Positions 25,540 to 35,669 of a DNA stretch of 64,000 nucleotides are shown here, one piece after another. The stretch's first letter is position 1. Every line of letters begins with the position of its first letter. Under the pieces are notes generated by a model. The model was given only the letters and a program-made list of their open reading frames with translations, did no database searches and had not been told where the DNA came from. The position numbers were made by a program, and so were the translations under genes. Origin of the DNA: Phycisphaerae bacterium (lineage in GTDB: Bacteria > Planctomycetota > Phycisphaerae > UBA1845 > UTPLA1); the NCBI GenBank assembly GCA_035275405.1, contig DATEMU010000007.1:124001-188000 (forward strand). The letters run 5' to 3'.

Positions 25540-26508
25540 CTAACCCTGCCAATCGCGCCCCACCAGGAATCGCGCCCGAAAGTCCGCGACCCCGTACTCC
25601 TGCGGCAACTCCCCCGCCAGATCCCCATCGATCTCCACCGGCACGCGCTCCTTCGACCACACCCGCACGCGCCGCGCCTGCGCATAGATGACGCCGCGCG
25701 TGCCGACATGCCGGCCCAGGAAGGTGTTCAGCGCATGCCGCAGCAGCGTGACCCGCCCGCCCAGCACTGCGTTCGACTTGCAGCACTGAAAAACGCAGAC
25801 GTCCAGCAGCCCGTCCGCCGCGACCGCCCGGGCCAGGAGCCGCATCCCGACCGCATACCGGGGAATGCTGCCGACATAAACCAGACCGCGGCCATCGAAA
25901 ATTACCCTATCATCCGCTTCTACAAAGACTTGTGGCTGCCGATAGCTCCAGAATGACCGCCACACCGGCCAGAAGTAGCTCCAGTAGGTGATGTGCCCTT
26001 TGCGCTCCAGAGTCAGCCGCCGCACGACCTCGGCATCAAACCCCGCCCCGGCAATCAGTAAAAACCGCCGCCCAGTGGGGCAGCCGTCCCTGGCTGCCTT
26101 CTCTACAGCAGAATCTCCCCCCCAATGAACCCCCACATCCAGCTCAATCTCCCGCCCCTCACATAGCACCTGCCAAAGCCACTCCGCATCCCGCCGAATC
26201 CCCAGGTACTTCGCCAGGATATTCTCCGTCCCACTCGGCACGACCAGAATCGGCGGCCCCCCGTCGGTCATCCCATTCACCACCTCCCGCACGGTCCCAT
26301 CGCCGCCGACGACGACCAGCGCCGCCACCCCAGCCGCGAACGCCTCCCGCGCCATCGCCTCCGCATCCCCCGTCCCCGCCGTCCGCTGGACCGTGACCGC
26401 GCGCCCCGCCGCCTCCGCCCGCCGCCGAAAGGCCTCGACCAGCGCGCGATTCCCAAACCGCCCCGAGACGGGATTCACGATGAACCGTATTTCACCCTGC
26501 GGCAACAT
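25540..26508 (-). CDS. Diacylglycerol/lipid kinase family protein
   Basis: A 322-residue protein of the DAGK catalytic family (YegS/DgkB/LCB5). It opens with IRFIVNPVSGRFGNR, the nucleotide-binding start of the family, and has the signature VVVGGDGTVREVVNGM and PILVVPSGTENILAKYL. The C-terminal beta-sandwich domain ends VEIDGDLAGELPQEYGVADFR. These kinases phosphorylate diacylglycerol or related lipids with ATP at the membrane surface. ATG 26508 is chosen: the frame upstream to 26835 reads through a dispersed repeat and has no family similarity. Substrate not determinable. Confidence 0.85.
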   Translation of the reverse strand: MLPQGEIRFIVNPVSGRFGNRALVEAFRRRAEAAGRAVTVQRTAGTGDAEAMAREAFAAGVAALVVVGGDGTVREVVNGMTDGGPPILVVPSGTENILAKYLGIRRDAEWLWQVLCEGREIELDVGVHWGGDSAVEKAARDGCPTGRRFLLIAGAGFDAEVVRRLTLERKGHITYWSYFWPVWRSFWSYRQPQVFVEADDRVIFDGRGLVYVGSIPRYAVGMRLLARAVAADGLLDVCVFQCCKSNAVLGGRVTLLRHALNTFLGRHVGTRGVIYAQARRVRVWSKERVPVEIDGDLAGELPQEYGVADFRARFLVGRDWQG

Positions 26509-26529
26509 GAAGACGGTCAGCACCTTCGA

Positions 26530-26549
26530 CGGGGAAGTTCCCTTCCCCG
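26530..26549. repeat. Hairpin upstream of the lipid kinase gene
   Basis: CGGGGAAGTTCCCTTCCCCG forms a stem of about seven pairs about 20 bases before the kinase ATG. The 130 bp between the two minus-strand genes hold no other gene. Confidence 0.55.
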
Positions 26550-26636
26550 CGAGATCGTACGGTGGGGCTGATCTGCCTACAAAGAAAGGCGGTAGCGTCC
26601 GCGCCGGAGCTTTCCCGCCGCGGTGGGTGGCGGACG

Positions 26637-27866
26637 TTATTGGGTGGGGCAATCCGGCTTCACAACCGATTCGGCCAAGATGGGAACGGGGGTATCGGGC
26701 TTGATGAGGCCGTAGGCGATGGCGACGCGATGGAATTCGCGGAGACGGCGCTCTTCGGGGGTGATTCGGAATTGGTCGTCGGCGGTGGAGGTGATGGCGT
26801 CGGATTTTTTTTCCGCAGATGACGCAGATGAGCACAGATTTGAGGGGGCGGAAGAAGTCGGAAGTGGGAATTCGGAATGCGGAAGTGAAGGAGACAGAGC
26901 GGGGGGATTTGAGATTTCGGGATTTGAGGTTTGAGAGGCAGAATCGCCCCGGGGTGAAGGGACAGAAGTGACCGAAGGGACGGAAGGGACAGGGGCAACG
27001 TCAGCAGCCGAGGGCGGGGGTTCGTCGGCCGCCGGGACGGGGGCCGCTACGGGGTTGTGCGTGCGGAGGATCTCTTCGAGTTCGTCGGGGGTTTTGCAGT
27101 CGGCGACGGGGTAGCCCATGGCGGTGAGGTCCTTCTTGACTTGTTCGAAGTAAGCGAGCGCTCGGGCTTCGTCGCTGGCGAGGGCGGCTTTTTCCTCGGC
27201 GAGCGCCGCCTGTTCTGCGGCGAGGGCCTCTTTTTCCGCGGCCAGGGCGATTTGTCCCGCGGCGAGTTCCTCGTCGACACGGGCCAGGAGGTCGTCGGCT
27301 TTTTCCGCAGATGACGCAGATGAACACAGATTTGAAGGGGTGGGGGATTGGACAGGATCGGGCGAATGCGGAATGCGGAATTCGGAATGCGGAATGGCAG
27401 AAGACGGCGAATTGCGGATTTGAGTTGCGCGGTGCCTGCGTGTGACGGCGGCGTTTTCGAGGGCGGCGCGGTGGGCGAGGATGAGCTTGTAGATGGTATC
27501 GGCGCCGGACGAATCGCCGGCCATGATCTGCTCGACGAGGTGCTGGCTGATTAGGGCGGGGAGGAGATCGGCCAGGGCGCTGGCGTGGTCGTTGGGGAGG
27601 GCATCCTCGGCGAGCTGGAGGGCGGCGGCGCGGGCGCGAAGGCGACTGGCGTAACGATAGAAGGCGGTGAAGCTGAGACCGACGTCGGCGAGGTTGTATT
27701 TTTTGTAAAGCGGGCGGTAACCGGCGGGTTCGTAGGTGAGGATGGCGCGGTCGAGCTTGCGGCGGAGTTCGGGGGCCACCTTTTCGTAGATGGAGTGGCG
27801 CGAGGTGGTCTCGTCGGGGAGGGCGTCGGCGGCGAGGTCGGCGGTGGCGGGGTCAAGAGCGTTCAT
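26637..27866 (-). CDS. Repeat-linker paralogue A, possible DNA-binding protein
   Basis: A 409-residue protein with a close paralogue at 50559-51767. Three conserved blocks are joined by variable linkers: an N-terminal helical domain (about 20-140) with LRRKLDRAIL, YKKYNLADVGLSFTAFYRYASRLRAR; a coiled coil (about 188-265) full of AAEKEALAAEQAALAEEKAAL ending YFEQVKKDLTAMGYPVAD; and a C-terminal block (about 365-409) ITPEERRLREFHRVAIAYGLIKPD. The N-terminal domain has the feel of a helix-turn-helix such as those in Mu-type small terminase proteins, but this is only a resemblance. The linkers are Pro/Ser-rich and coded by sequence that also occurs as dispersed repeats. AAGGAG precedes ATG 27866. 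Confidence 0.65.
   Translation of the reverse strand: MNALDPATADLAADALPDETTSRHSIYEKVAPELRRKLDRAILTYEPAGYRPLYKKYNLADVGLSFTAFYRYASRLRARAAALQLAEDALPNDHASALADLLPALISQHLVEQIMAGDSSGADTIYKLILAHRAALENAAVTRRHRATQIRNSPSSAIPHSEFRIPHSPDPVQSPTPSNLCSSASSAEKADDLLARVDEELAAGQIALAAEKEALAAEQAALAEEKAALASDEARALAYFEQVKKDLTAMGYPVADCKTPDELEEILRTHNPVAAPVPAADEPPPSAADVAPVPSVPSVTSVPSPRGDSASQTSNPEISNPPALSPSLPHSEFPLPTSSAPSNLCSSASSAEKKSDAITSTADDQFRITPEERRLREFHRVAIAYGLIKPDTPVPILAESVVKPDCPTQ
26810..26842. repeat. Dispersed repeat TTTTTTCCGCAGATGACGCAGATG (copy 1)
   Basis: A 33-base word inside paralogue A, translated on the minus strand as NLCSSASSAEKK. The same word recurs at 27300 and, inverted, at 51116. Confidence 0.85.
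27300..27334. repeat. Dispersed repeat TTTTTCCGCAGATGACGCAGATG (copy 2)
   Basis: Second copy inside paralogue A, read as NLCSSASSAEK just ahead of the coiled-coil block. It is the same sequence as at 26810 apart from one base and the length of the T-run. Confidence 0.85.
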
Positions 27867-28473
27867 GAGTGGGTCTCCTTTTTTTGTTGGTGGAACAAGA
27901 CGGAACAGGGCGGAACAGCCCCAAGGCGGAAGTGGGAATGCGGAATGTAGAATTCACCACAGAGGCACCGAGGACACAGAGATCGTTTTTGTTGGTGGAA
28001 CAGAACGGAACGAGGCGGAACGGCCGGAAGGCCTGAGGCTTGAGACCTGAGGCTTGAGGTGTTCGAAATCAATTGCGTGTCGGTCGGGTTCATTTGCGCG
28101 GAGACTCCGGGGGCGAGCCGAAGGCTTCAGGCTGTATGCCGGGGCTTCGCCCGTTTTTGATCTCTGACTGCTACTCTTGCTCAGCGCTCCCTGTGGAAAG
28201 GGCTTGAGACCTGAGGCTTGAGGCTTGAGAGGGGCGGGACGACGGGTGAGCAGGGGAGGGCCGAAACAGGGGCCGGGGATCAGGGGCTAGGGGCTCGTGG
28301 GGGAGGAGGAGGAAAGCTGGGACCGTAAGCCTTTAGCGGGAAGGGAGTAAGAGAAGGCGATCTGGAAATTAGAGGCGGGGGGATGCCCTCACTGATGGAT
28401 CGGTTGGAGCGGATGACTCACCGTGGCTCCGCTGTCCGTTCGTCCTATAACCTCTGACAAAATTTCTCCAGAC
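27867..28473. repeat. Repeat-rich spacer without genes
   Basis: About 600 bp without a credible gene. It contains GGAATGCGGAAT-type words (27935-27955), a CACCACAGAGGCACCGAGGACACAG element (27955-27983), repeats of TGGAACAGAACGGAAC, several CTTGAGACCTGAGG words (28030-28060, 28205-28235), and a word GCTCAGCGCTCCCT (28178-28191) that recurs inverted upstream of paralogue B. A GGGCGAGCC...GGGGCTTCGCCC stem followed by TTTTT (28111-28158) could terminate rightward transcription. Confidence 0.7.
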
Positions 28474-28477
28474 TCAC

Positions 28478-28506
28478 TTGACTCGCCATAGTTTCGCTGT
28501 AGTATA
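28478..28506 (+). promoter_or_regulatory. Sigma-70-type promoter of the GHKL operon, leaderless
   Basis: TTGACT at 28478-28483 and AGTATA at 28501-28506 are separated by 17 bases. Transcription would start at about 28513, right at the ATG at 28514. There is no Shine-Dalgarno sequence, which fits a leaderless mRNA. Confidence 0.55.
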
Positions 28507-28513
28507 TGTATCC

Positions 28514-29152
28514 ATGGATATAGCGAAACGGGCGATTGAGGCGGTGCAGAAAACCGAGCGGCAGTTACTCGAACTTGCTGGAACTGCGCTAGCGGCAGGC
28601 GATTACAAGAGCATTCGTGTGGCTGAGCTCGCTAAGGCGGTGGGTGAATTAGTCCACTTCCCTGGCCTAAACGGAGAAGCCGAGGAGGCCACTGGGGTGC
28701 CACTACCGATCGCGCACAAGCCCGGCGATGAGAGCGCAGGCGAGAGCAGCCCGCGACCACGCCGCTCCCCTCGCAAAGGCGAGTATCCCAAGTTCTTCAG
28801 ACAACGAGAGGCTCTAGTGAAAATCGCTTGGTCGAAAAGCGAGAGGGCTGAATATGAACACAGAGCACCGCGGTTGGTAATTGATCTCCTCGTTGGTGCT
28901 ATTCAAAAAAAAGCCGGCAAGGGCCGACTTTTTACCGCAGATGAAGTTTTGCCCTTTGTTAATTCAATAGACGGTACTGAAGTGCCTCGCTATCAAACGT
29001 ATCTCTGTCTAGCGTGGTTGCGGGCTGAAGGACTAGTGAAACAGAAGGGTAGGCAAGGCTACTTCGTCCGGGAGCCGGATGGCTTGTTGAGAAAAGTTAC
29101 TACCTGTTGGGAACGGTTATCGCCTCGACCGACGGTTGACGACGGGATTTAG
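28514..29152 (+). CDS. First gene of GHKL operon: putative winged-helix protein
   Basis: A 212-residue protein not assigned to a named family. It has an N-terminal helical segment (RAIEAVQKTERQLLELAGTAL), a charged Pro/Arg linker near residues 72-92 (SSPRPRRSPRKGEYPKFF), then a domain with LVKIAWSKSERAEYEHRAPR and a probable winged helix at the C-terminus (TYLCLAWLRAEGLVKQKGRQGYFV). ATG 28514 is preferred over the frame start at 28478, which falls in the -35 box. Its stop lies 25 bp before the ATPase gene. A DNA-binding or regulatory role is inferred from the winged-helix pattern only. Base composition is lower in G+C than in neighbouring core genes. Confidence 0.6.
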   Translation: MDIAKRAIEAVQKTERQLLELAGTALAAGDYKSIRVAELAKAVGELVHFPGLNGEAEEATGVPLPIAHKPGDESAGESSPRPRRSPRKGEYPKFFRQREALVKIAWSKSERAEYEHRAPRLVIDLLVGAIQKKAGKGRLFTADEVLPFVNSIDGTEVPRYQTYLCLAWLRAEGLVKQKGRQGYFVREPDGLLRKVTTCWERLSPRPTVDDGI

Positions 29153-29177
29153 TCGAGTTTTCTGTTTGGAGTATCGC

Positions 29178-31523
29178 ATGAGTATTCAACGTGACGAACG
29201 TGGTATTCACTTTCACGAACTGGGTACGCTGCATTCGGTTACACGCTGGATTAGCACGCATCCTGACGGCCTTGCTGAGTGGCTTAAAAATGTAAGGCGC
29301 GCCTATCAGGCTGATCGCGCGAACGTCGCAGAGGAACACCGCGTTGCGGTGATCCTCATGAGGGATTCATCCGCCACTGGCCCTGCCGCCCTGGGCATGC
29401 TCGATGTTGGTGGCGCTACGCTTGAGGACGTAAGCGCATGGAGCACTTGGCAGGATTTTACCGCATCAAGCCGCGGCTCGGGTGTGATCGAAGAGCAAAC
29501 TCAGGGTAACGGCGCAAAGGCATACATGTACCGTCTGTTCGGCGGCCGGGCTCGAATTCTCGGAATCCGCGACACCAAGCTCAACTGTAAAGGCTTTGAG
29601 GGTGCCGCGCAATCCCTTGAACGAGGAATTCCTGGGTTTATCCCGGATGTCGCAGCCGGGCGCGAATTGCCCGTGGATTCGTGGCAAAATCAACTCCGGT
29701 CCGCTCTTGAGACGTACCAACTTCGACATGATGAATTACCGCCAGCTGTTTTGGATGCCATCCACAAGCGCCGAGCATTCACTTTGGTGGAGGGGCTTGA
29801 GCCGAAGGACCTGTACAAGGGCCGTATTCCCGAGGACCTAGTTCAGAAATTACTTCGTCACGATCAAGCAACAGCCGCCATTGAACAACTACGAATCTAC
29901 GCCGTGCATAACGGACGCATCCTTAACGATGGGAATCCGCTTAGGCTTGAGACCATCGAGACGTACCCAGGATTCGAGACGGCTCGCGTACATGAAATTC
30001 CCGAAACTCTCAAGGACGACGAGGGAGTTCTGCAATCCACGACTTTTGATGGAAAAAAGCCGAAGGGTCGCCTCATTCTGTACACTTCGCGAGAAAACAT
30101 GCTGAGTGCCTATAAGAAGCTGAAACCAAGATGGAAGATCACGTACAAAGCGAACCCGAACCACATCATCGGGTCAAAGCCCGTCTCAGACCTAGCGCCC
30201 GCTGTTCCTGGTTCGTACTTCATTTATGGCACCGTTGAGCTTGCAGCACTTGAGCCCGATTATGTATCGCTTGGTCGGCTCAGGCCGAATGATGGTCCGC
30301 TTGTCTCGGCTCTCGACCGCTTCATCACGGACCATATCAAAGATTTGGCCAAGGAGATCAACGAACGTCGGCGTCAAGAGCTTGACGATCAGACCTTGGA
30401 CGAGGTTCAGCGCGAAAACCGCGTCCTTGACAGATTCAAGAACCAATTTCTCGAATCGTCTGGACCGAGCGGTCCTGGCGACGATGGCAACGGCGAGGGC
30501 GGTAAGAAGAAGCGCAAGCGAAAGCGGGTCCCACACGAGTACGGCGATACGCCTGAATCGATAGAGTTTGACTGGGACACAAGCCTGCCGGTTCGGATTG
30601 GCTGCGGCGTTGTTGCCAGAATGGTAAGTATCCTCAAGCCAAGAGTCGTCGACGCCGCCGGGAGACTAGTGCCCCGTGCCGAGCTTGAATGGATTACAAA
30701 CGACCGCCATGTCGTGCAATTCCGCACCGATGACCAAGTAGTAGCGACAGGAAAAGGAAAAACCCAGGTTAGCTGTCGAGTACGAGGAACAACCGTGAGT
30801 TCTTCCCGGGTTGACGTGGAAGTTTGGACGATTGATCACGTATTGCTCACGCCTCGAGCCCTAACCATTCCGCTTGGCAAGCGCGGTCAAATCACCGCAC
30901 AGGTGACGAACGACGACGGTATACGCGCGACTAACGTATTACTCAACTGGACTCATGACGCTGCCGATCCGCTGATCGTTCTAATCTCTCCGTGGGGATG
31001 GGTTAACGGTAATCGCCTCGGTCGAACATCGATAAGCGCAGGCGCTGGAGAAGAGATTTCCGGTGGTGTTTGGGCACGAATTCGCGCTGAAGTTGAGGTG
31101 ACGCCGAATCCGGAGGCCCCAGAGCGCGGAGGGGGATTTCCGAAGCTGTTAGTTACCGACCGCGATATTGACCCATTCACTGGTGAGATTCGGGCTTCAG
31201 ACGACGGTCAGCCGACCCTTTATCAAGAAGTGTGGGACTACCAGAGCAACGTTTGGTGGCTAAATCTAGGTAGCCCGGAGGCAGCGTTCTTCTTCAAACA
31301 AAGAGCAGACAACCCCCGCCAGTGGCGTGCGTTCCACTCACAAAAAGTCATCGAAATGGTCGTCCAAGTGCATATGATGGACGAATACGACACCACGGGA
31401 GACGAGAGGCCCGATCTGTGGAGTCGCCACAAAAATCAGTTTGAAATCTTCCAGGTCCAGTTCATGCAGGCAATGTGGGAAAAACTCCAACCGTATATTT
31501 TTAGTGGAATCGGGCTGGAGTAG
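29178..31523 (+). CDS. GHKL-type (Hsp90/MORC-like) ATPase with Ig-like C-terminal part
   Basis: A 781-residue protein. Near the N-terminus are motifs of the GHKL ATP-binding fold: an N box with Glu34 and Asn38 (AEWLKNVRRAY, pattern ExxxNxxxA), a G1 box MLDVGGATLEDV (Asp76, Gly78), and a lid/G2 segment TQGNGAKAYMYRLFGG near residues 108-123. G1 is not canonical, since the second Gly of DxGxG is Ala. A middle region with a KKKRKRKR patch near residue 450 is followed by a beta-rich Ig-like region (LTPRALTIPLGKRGQITAQVTNDDG). It has no kinase H box. The layout resembles MORC/Hsp90-like ATPases found in defence loci; a role in immunity is inferred from context. Confidence 0.65.
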   Translation: MSIQRDERGIHFHELGTLHSVTRWISTHPDGLAEWLKNVRRAYQADRANVAEEHRVAVILMRDSSATGPAALGMLDVGGATLEDVSAWSTWQDFTASSRGSGVIEEQTQGNGAKAYMYRLFGGRARILGIRDTKLNCKGFEGAAQSLERGIPGFIPDVAAGRELPVDSWQNQLRSALETYQLRHDELPPAVLDAIHKRRAFTLVEGLEPKDLYKGRIPEDLVQKLLRHDQATAAIEQLRIYAVHNGRILNDGNPLRLETIETYPGFETARVHEIPETLKDDEGVLQSTTFDGKKPKGRLILYTSRENMLSAYKKLKPRWKITYKANPNHIIGSKPVSDLAPAVPGSYFIYGTVELAALEPDYVSLGRLRPNDGPLVSALDRFITDHIKDLAKEINERRRQELDDQTLDEVQRENRVLDRFKNQFLESSGPSGPGDDGNGEGGKKKRKRKRVPHEYGDTPESIEFDWDTSLPVRIGCGVVARMVSILKPRVVDAAGRLVPRAELEWITNDRHVVQFRTDDQVVATGKGKTQVSCRVRGTTVSSSRVDVEVWTIDHVLLTPRALTIPLGKRGQITAQVTNDDGIRATNVLLNWTHDAADPLIVLISPWGWVNGNRLGRTSISAGAGEEISGGVWARIRAEVEVTPNPEAPERGGGFPKLLVTDRDIDPFTGEIRASDDGQPTLYQEVWDYQSNVWWLNLGSPEAAFFFKQRADNPRQWRAFHSQKVIEMVVQVHMMDEYDTTGDERPDLWSRHKNQFEIFQVQFMQAMWEKLQPYIFSGIGLE

Positions 31524-31552
31524 CGCGAAGCTATAGCCGAGGAGGTCATGAC

Positions 31553-32239
31553 GTGGAACAGATGGAAGTCGGTGGACTAGGTCTTCGCCATCAGGCACTG
31601 CTGGCAGCTGTTCGCTTATCAGGCGGCGAATTAACGAAGACGTTTACCGCCGAAGACTTGCTCGTTGAAGCATGGAACCATAACAAAGTTGCCTGGGGTC
31701 TTCGCGGATTTGAGGAGGATTACCCCGACTCCGAGAAAATCAACAAGGAACTGAATCGTCGGGGCTCGATCGGTTTGCTCGGACAAGGACTGATTGAGCG
31801 CGTTGGCCCGATGATGTATCGACTTAGCGTGGCGGGTCTGCACGAGGCGGCTCAGTTGCAGCCCGCTGATACAATTGCACGCGAAAAGGCGGACCGGGAG
31901 CTTGAAGTATCGGTCAAGGAAATACTCGAACATTCAGTGTTCAGGACATGGCTTGCCGATCCTTCAAAACCGAAATACTTCCGCGAGGCGGGTCATTTTT
32001 GGGGAATTGCACCGGGAACACCAGCAAAAACTGTTCGAGTTCGCATTAGTCGGGTCGATCGCGTGCTTAAGGCGGCGAAGGACATCCTCGACGAGAAAGG
32101 AGTCGACTCGATCACAGAGCAACGCGGCAAACTTCTCTTCGATCGAGAAGATGTCAACCGCTGTGAACAATTTCAACAGGTACTCAAGACCCGGTTCATG
32201 CGCGAGCTGCAAATGCTCGATCCTGAATTCGCCCATTAG
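31553..32239 (+). CDS. Third gene of GHKL operon: putative winged-helix protein
   Basis: A 228-residue soluble protein, no named family recognised. The N-terminal 110 residues look like a winged helix (LRHQALLAAVRLSGGELTKTFTAEDLLVEAW ... GLIERVGPMMYRLSVAGLHEAAQL). A C-terminal helical region contains KEILEHSVFRTWLADPSKPKYFREAGHFWGI. The start is GTG 31553, because GGAGG lies seven bases upstream; an ATG at 31548 is out of frame and too close to that box. It follows the ATPase gene by 29 bp and is surely in the same operon. It probably works with the ATPase. Confidence 0.6.
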   Translation: MEQMEVGGLGLRHQALLAAVRLSGGELTKTFTAEDLLVEAWNHNKVAWGLRGFEEDYPDSEKINKELNRRGSIGLLGQGLIERVGPMMYRLSVAGLHEAAQLQPADTIAREKADRELEVSVKEILEHSVFRTWLADPSKPKYFREAGHFWGIAPGTPAKTVRVRISRVDRVLKAAKDILDEKGVDSITEQRGKLLFDREDVNRCEQFQQVLKTRFMRELQMLDPEFAH

Positions 32240-32367
32240 GTTCTTCAGGAGCAGACATTTTGACTTTTCGACGATTCCGCCTGGCCTCCAATCCAAGCCT
32301 GGGGCCTTCTACGATCCCTGCACCTGACTCTCGCCCGCGCCACAAAGGAAATGAGTGGTCGTAAAGC

Positions 32368-32994
32368 TCACCAATCGACGGGCTTGCGGATCGTCCCACC
32401 ATGTCCGTCGGGCATTTCTCGCGGGAACTGGCTTCGCTGAATGAGTTCCATCGGAAGAGATCGATTCTTGTCGGCCGCGCTGCGCAGTTCCACGGCGGCC
32501 CCTCGCCTGGGGTCGCGGGATGGAACATAGACAATCACTTGTTTTTCAGGGAATCGAAGCTTGAGCAGGTTGACGGATGGGACAAGGTCGGAGTCGCCGC
32601 TGATGATGACGAATCGCTCTGCCTTGTCCTGATAAGCATCATCCAGCAACATCACAGCGATGCTGACGTCGGTTCGCTTCTCTTCTGTGCCGACGTAGAA
32701 ACGTGAACCGGCGAACGTGCAGGCGGAAACGCGGCACTTGAATCGTTTTGTTTTGAAGTTGCCGAGAATGGTTTCTATCTTGGGGCTGGTGGCCAAGGCT
32801 CGCAGGTAGGCGTCCTGATTCGCGCGGGTCGGACCATCGACGCGTGCCGTAAAGTACCGAATGAGCTGGATTTCGTCGTCCTGGCGCAGCCGCTCGCACA
32901 TTCGCTGGATGTCCAGCCATTTGTGGGGGCTACCCTTCACGGCGCCGTAATAGAGATTGAATCCATCGATGTAGATGATGCTGCGCCGAGACAC
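32368..32994 (-). CDS. NYN/LabA-type PIN-like nuclease
   Basis: A 208-residue protein of the NYN fold, PIN-like metal-dependent ribonucleases. The first strand motif IIYIDGFNLYYGAV carries the first Asp; the central VSIAVMLLDDAYQDKAERFVIISGDSDLVPSVNLLK has the acidic cluster of the active site. The protein starts at GTG 32994 right before this strand, as expected for the family; an earlier GTG at 33057 would translate through a hairpin. It is convergent with the GHKL operon, with about 130 bp between. LabA-like proteins act in RNA turnover, and NYN domains also occur in toxins and defence genes; which applies here is open. Confidence 0.8.
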   Translation of the reverse strand: MSRRSIIYIDGFNLYYGAVKGSPHKWLDIQRMCERLRQDDEIQLIRYFTARVDGPTRANQDAYLRALATSPKIETILGNFKTKRFKCRVSACTFAGSRFYVGTEEKRTDVSIAVMLLDDAYQDKAERFVIISGDSDLVPSVNLLKLRFPEKQVIVYVPSRDPRRGAAVELRSAADKNRSLPMELIQRSQFPREMPDGHGGTIRKPVDW

Positions 32995-33019
32995 GCGGAG
33001 AGGATACCGCCTGGGGCGC

Positions 33020-33047
33020 AAAAAAACAGGCAGCCATATAGGCTGCC
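33020..33047 (-). terminator. Hairpin plus T7 tract in the NYN gene leader
   Basis: On the minus strand a seven-pair stem (GGCAGCC / GGCTGCC, loop TATAT) is followed by TG and seven Ts. A second small stem, CCGGC/GCCGG, lies just upstream. With the promoter at 33082-33109, the element sits inside the leader, about 26 bases before the NYN start, so it may act as an attenuator. Confidence 0.7.
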
Positions 33048-33081
33048 CAACCGGCACAAGGCCGGGGAGTCGTGCTAACAG

Positions 33082-33109
33082 ACTATAGGCATCGCTCGTC
33101 GCCCGTCAA
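33082..33109 (-). promoter_or_regulatory. Sigma-70-type promoter for the NYN gene
   Basis: TTGACG (33109-33104) and TATAGT (33087-33082) are 16 bases apart on the minus strand. Transcription would begin near 33075 and give a leader of about 80 bases that contains the hairpin-T element. No coding region was recognised between this site and ettA. Confidence 0.55.
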
Positions 33110-33267
33110 GTAATTCGGAGGTCATGCCCAACCTCAAGCCCCACGTCGAACCCTTGGCTGAAAGGACCTCCGGTCTCCGCGGCCCCTGCTCCCCTGTCCC
33201 CCAATCCCCGCCCTCCGAAACCGGACCCAAGCGAGGGAACAGGGATCAGGGAGCAGGAGGGAGGGCC

Positions 33268-33299
33268 AGAATCCCCGGGCTCGCGCCGCGGGGCTCTGA

Positions 33300-33300
<1 letters not shown>
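33268..33300. repeat. Dispersed repeat CCGGGCTCGCGCCGCGGGGCTCTG
   Basis: Palindromic-type word at the 3' end of ettA. Its reverse complement matches CAGAGCCCCGAGGCGCGAGCCCGG at 46802-46826 after the phoH-like gene. Confidence 0.7.
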
Positions 33301-34985
<1,685 letters not shown>

Positions 34986-35053
34986 GAGTGTTGCAATCTC
35001 CTGTTGCTGTTCCGGCTTCCCTGTTTCCTAATTCCTGGGACTTTGTTCCCCGC

Positions 35054-35641
35054 CTATGCAAACCGCAGCGTAAGCGGTCGCGGCGCCGATTCGCCGAGGT
35101 GCTTCGCGATCAGCGCCGGGTAGCTGTGAACGATGTTGGGCTCGGCGGCCAGGTTGAGCGCCGCGAGAACCTCGCGGATCGCTGCGTCGTCCGGTCCTTC
35201 GCATTCGACGAAGCGGCCGAGCTGCGGGATCTCGTCCAGTTCGATCTTGCACGCCCCCAATGTCCACGACTCCCGCCGCTTCTCATAGACGAGCCAGGGC
35301 GTGTACCCCAGCTCCGCCAGCAGCGCGGCCAATCCCTCGGGATTCTCAATCGGCAGCTCGATCTCCTCCCGCCGCTTGAAGCCCGACTTTTGCTGCGGGC
35401 CCTTAAAGGTGAAGGTGGACTTGGCCTCGCCGCCCGCTGACGCCCGCCAGGCCCCATCGACCGGCACGGCCGACCGCACCCGCAGCCCGCACCCGGCGTG
35501 AAACAGCGCCTGCTCGGCATTGTCGAACAGCCGGTTGGTCTCGACGACTCGCCCCTCCGGCACCGCCCCCGCGGCGCGGAGGCGCTCGCGCACCGGGTCG
35601 TGCGATGGGACGGAGAGCTTGGATTCGAGTTCGACGGGCAT
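35054..35641 (-). CDS. CYTH-domain protein (class IV adenylate cyclase-like)
   Basis: A 195-residue CYTH protein. It starts with the metal-binding motif VELESKL (ExExK pattern) and holds the tunnel-lining charges in CGLRVRSAV, STFTFKGPQQ, FKRREEIELPI, VYEKRRESW, CKIELDEIPQLGRFVECEG, in the order seen in CyaB/thiamine-triphosphatase. Members are class IV adenylate cyclases or triphosphatases; sequence alone does not settle which. ATG 35641 is chosen because the ExExK motif lies two residues after it; the frame extends to 35698 without any similarity. It follows the nucleotidyltransferase-like gene, on the same strand. Confidence 0.85.
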   Translation of the reverse strand: MPVELESKLSVPSHDPVRERLRAAGAVPEGRVVETNRLFDNAEQALFHAGCGLRVRSAVPVDGAWRASAGGEAKSTFTFKGPQQKSGFKRREEIELPIENPEGLAALLAELGYTPWLVYEKRRESWTLGACKIELDEIPQLGRFVECEGPDDAAIREVLAALNLAAEPNIVHSYPALIAKHLGESAPRPLTLRFA

Positions 35642-35669
35642 CGCGGCGGATTGTAACCGATCGCGGCGT

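Noticed and set aside
26509..26835. N-terminal extension of the lipid kinase beginning LICVICGKKIRR
   Set aside because: It is the reading of a dispersed repeat and has no similarity to the family; the conserved fold starts after ATG 26508.
28030..28240. Clustered short repeats that might be a CRISPR array
   Set aside because: Words are short, of unequal length and without spacers of uniform size; no cas gene is in the window.
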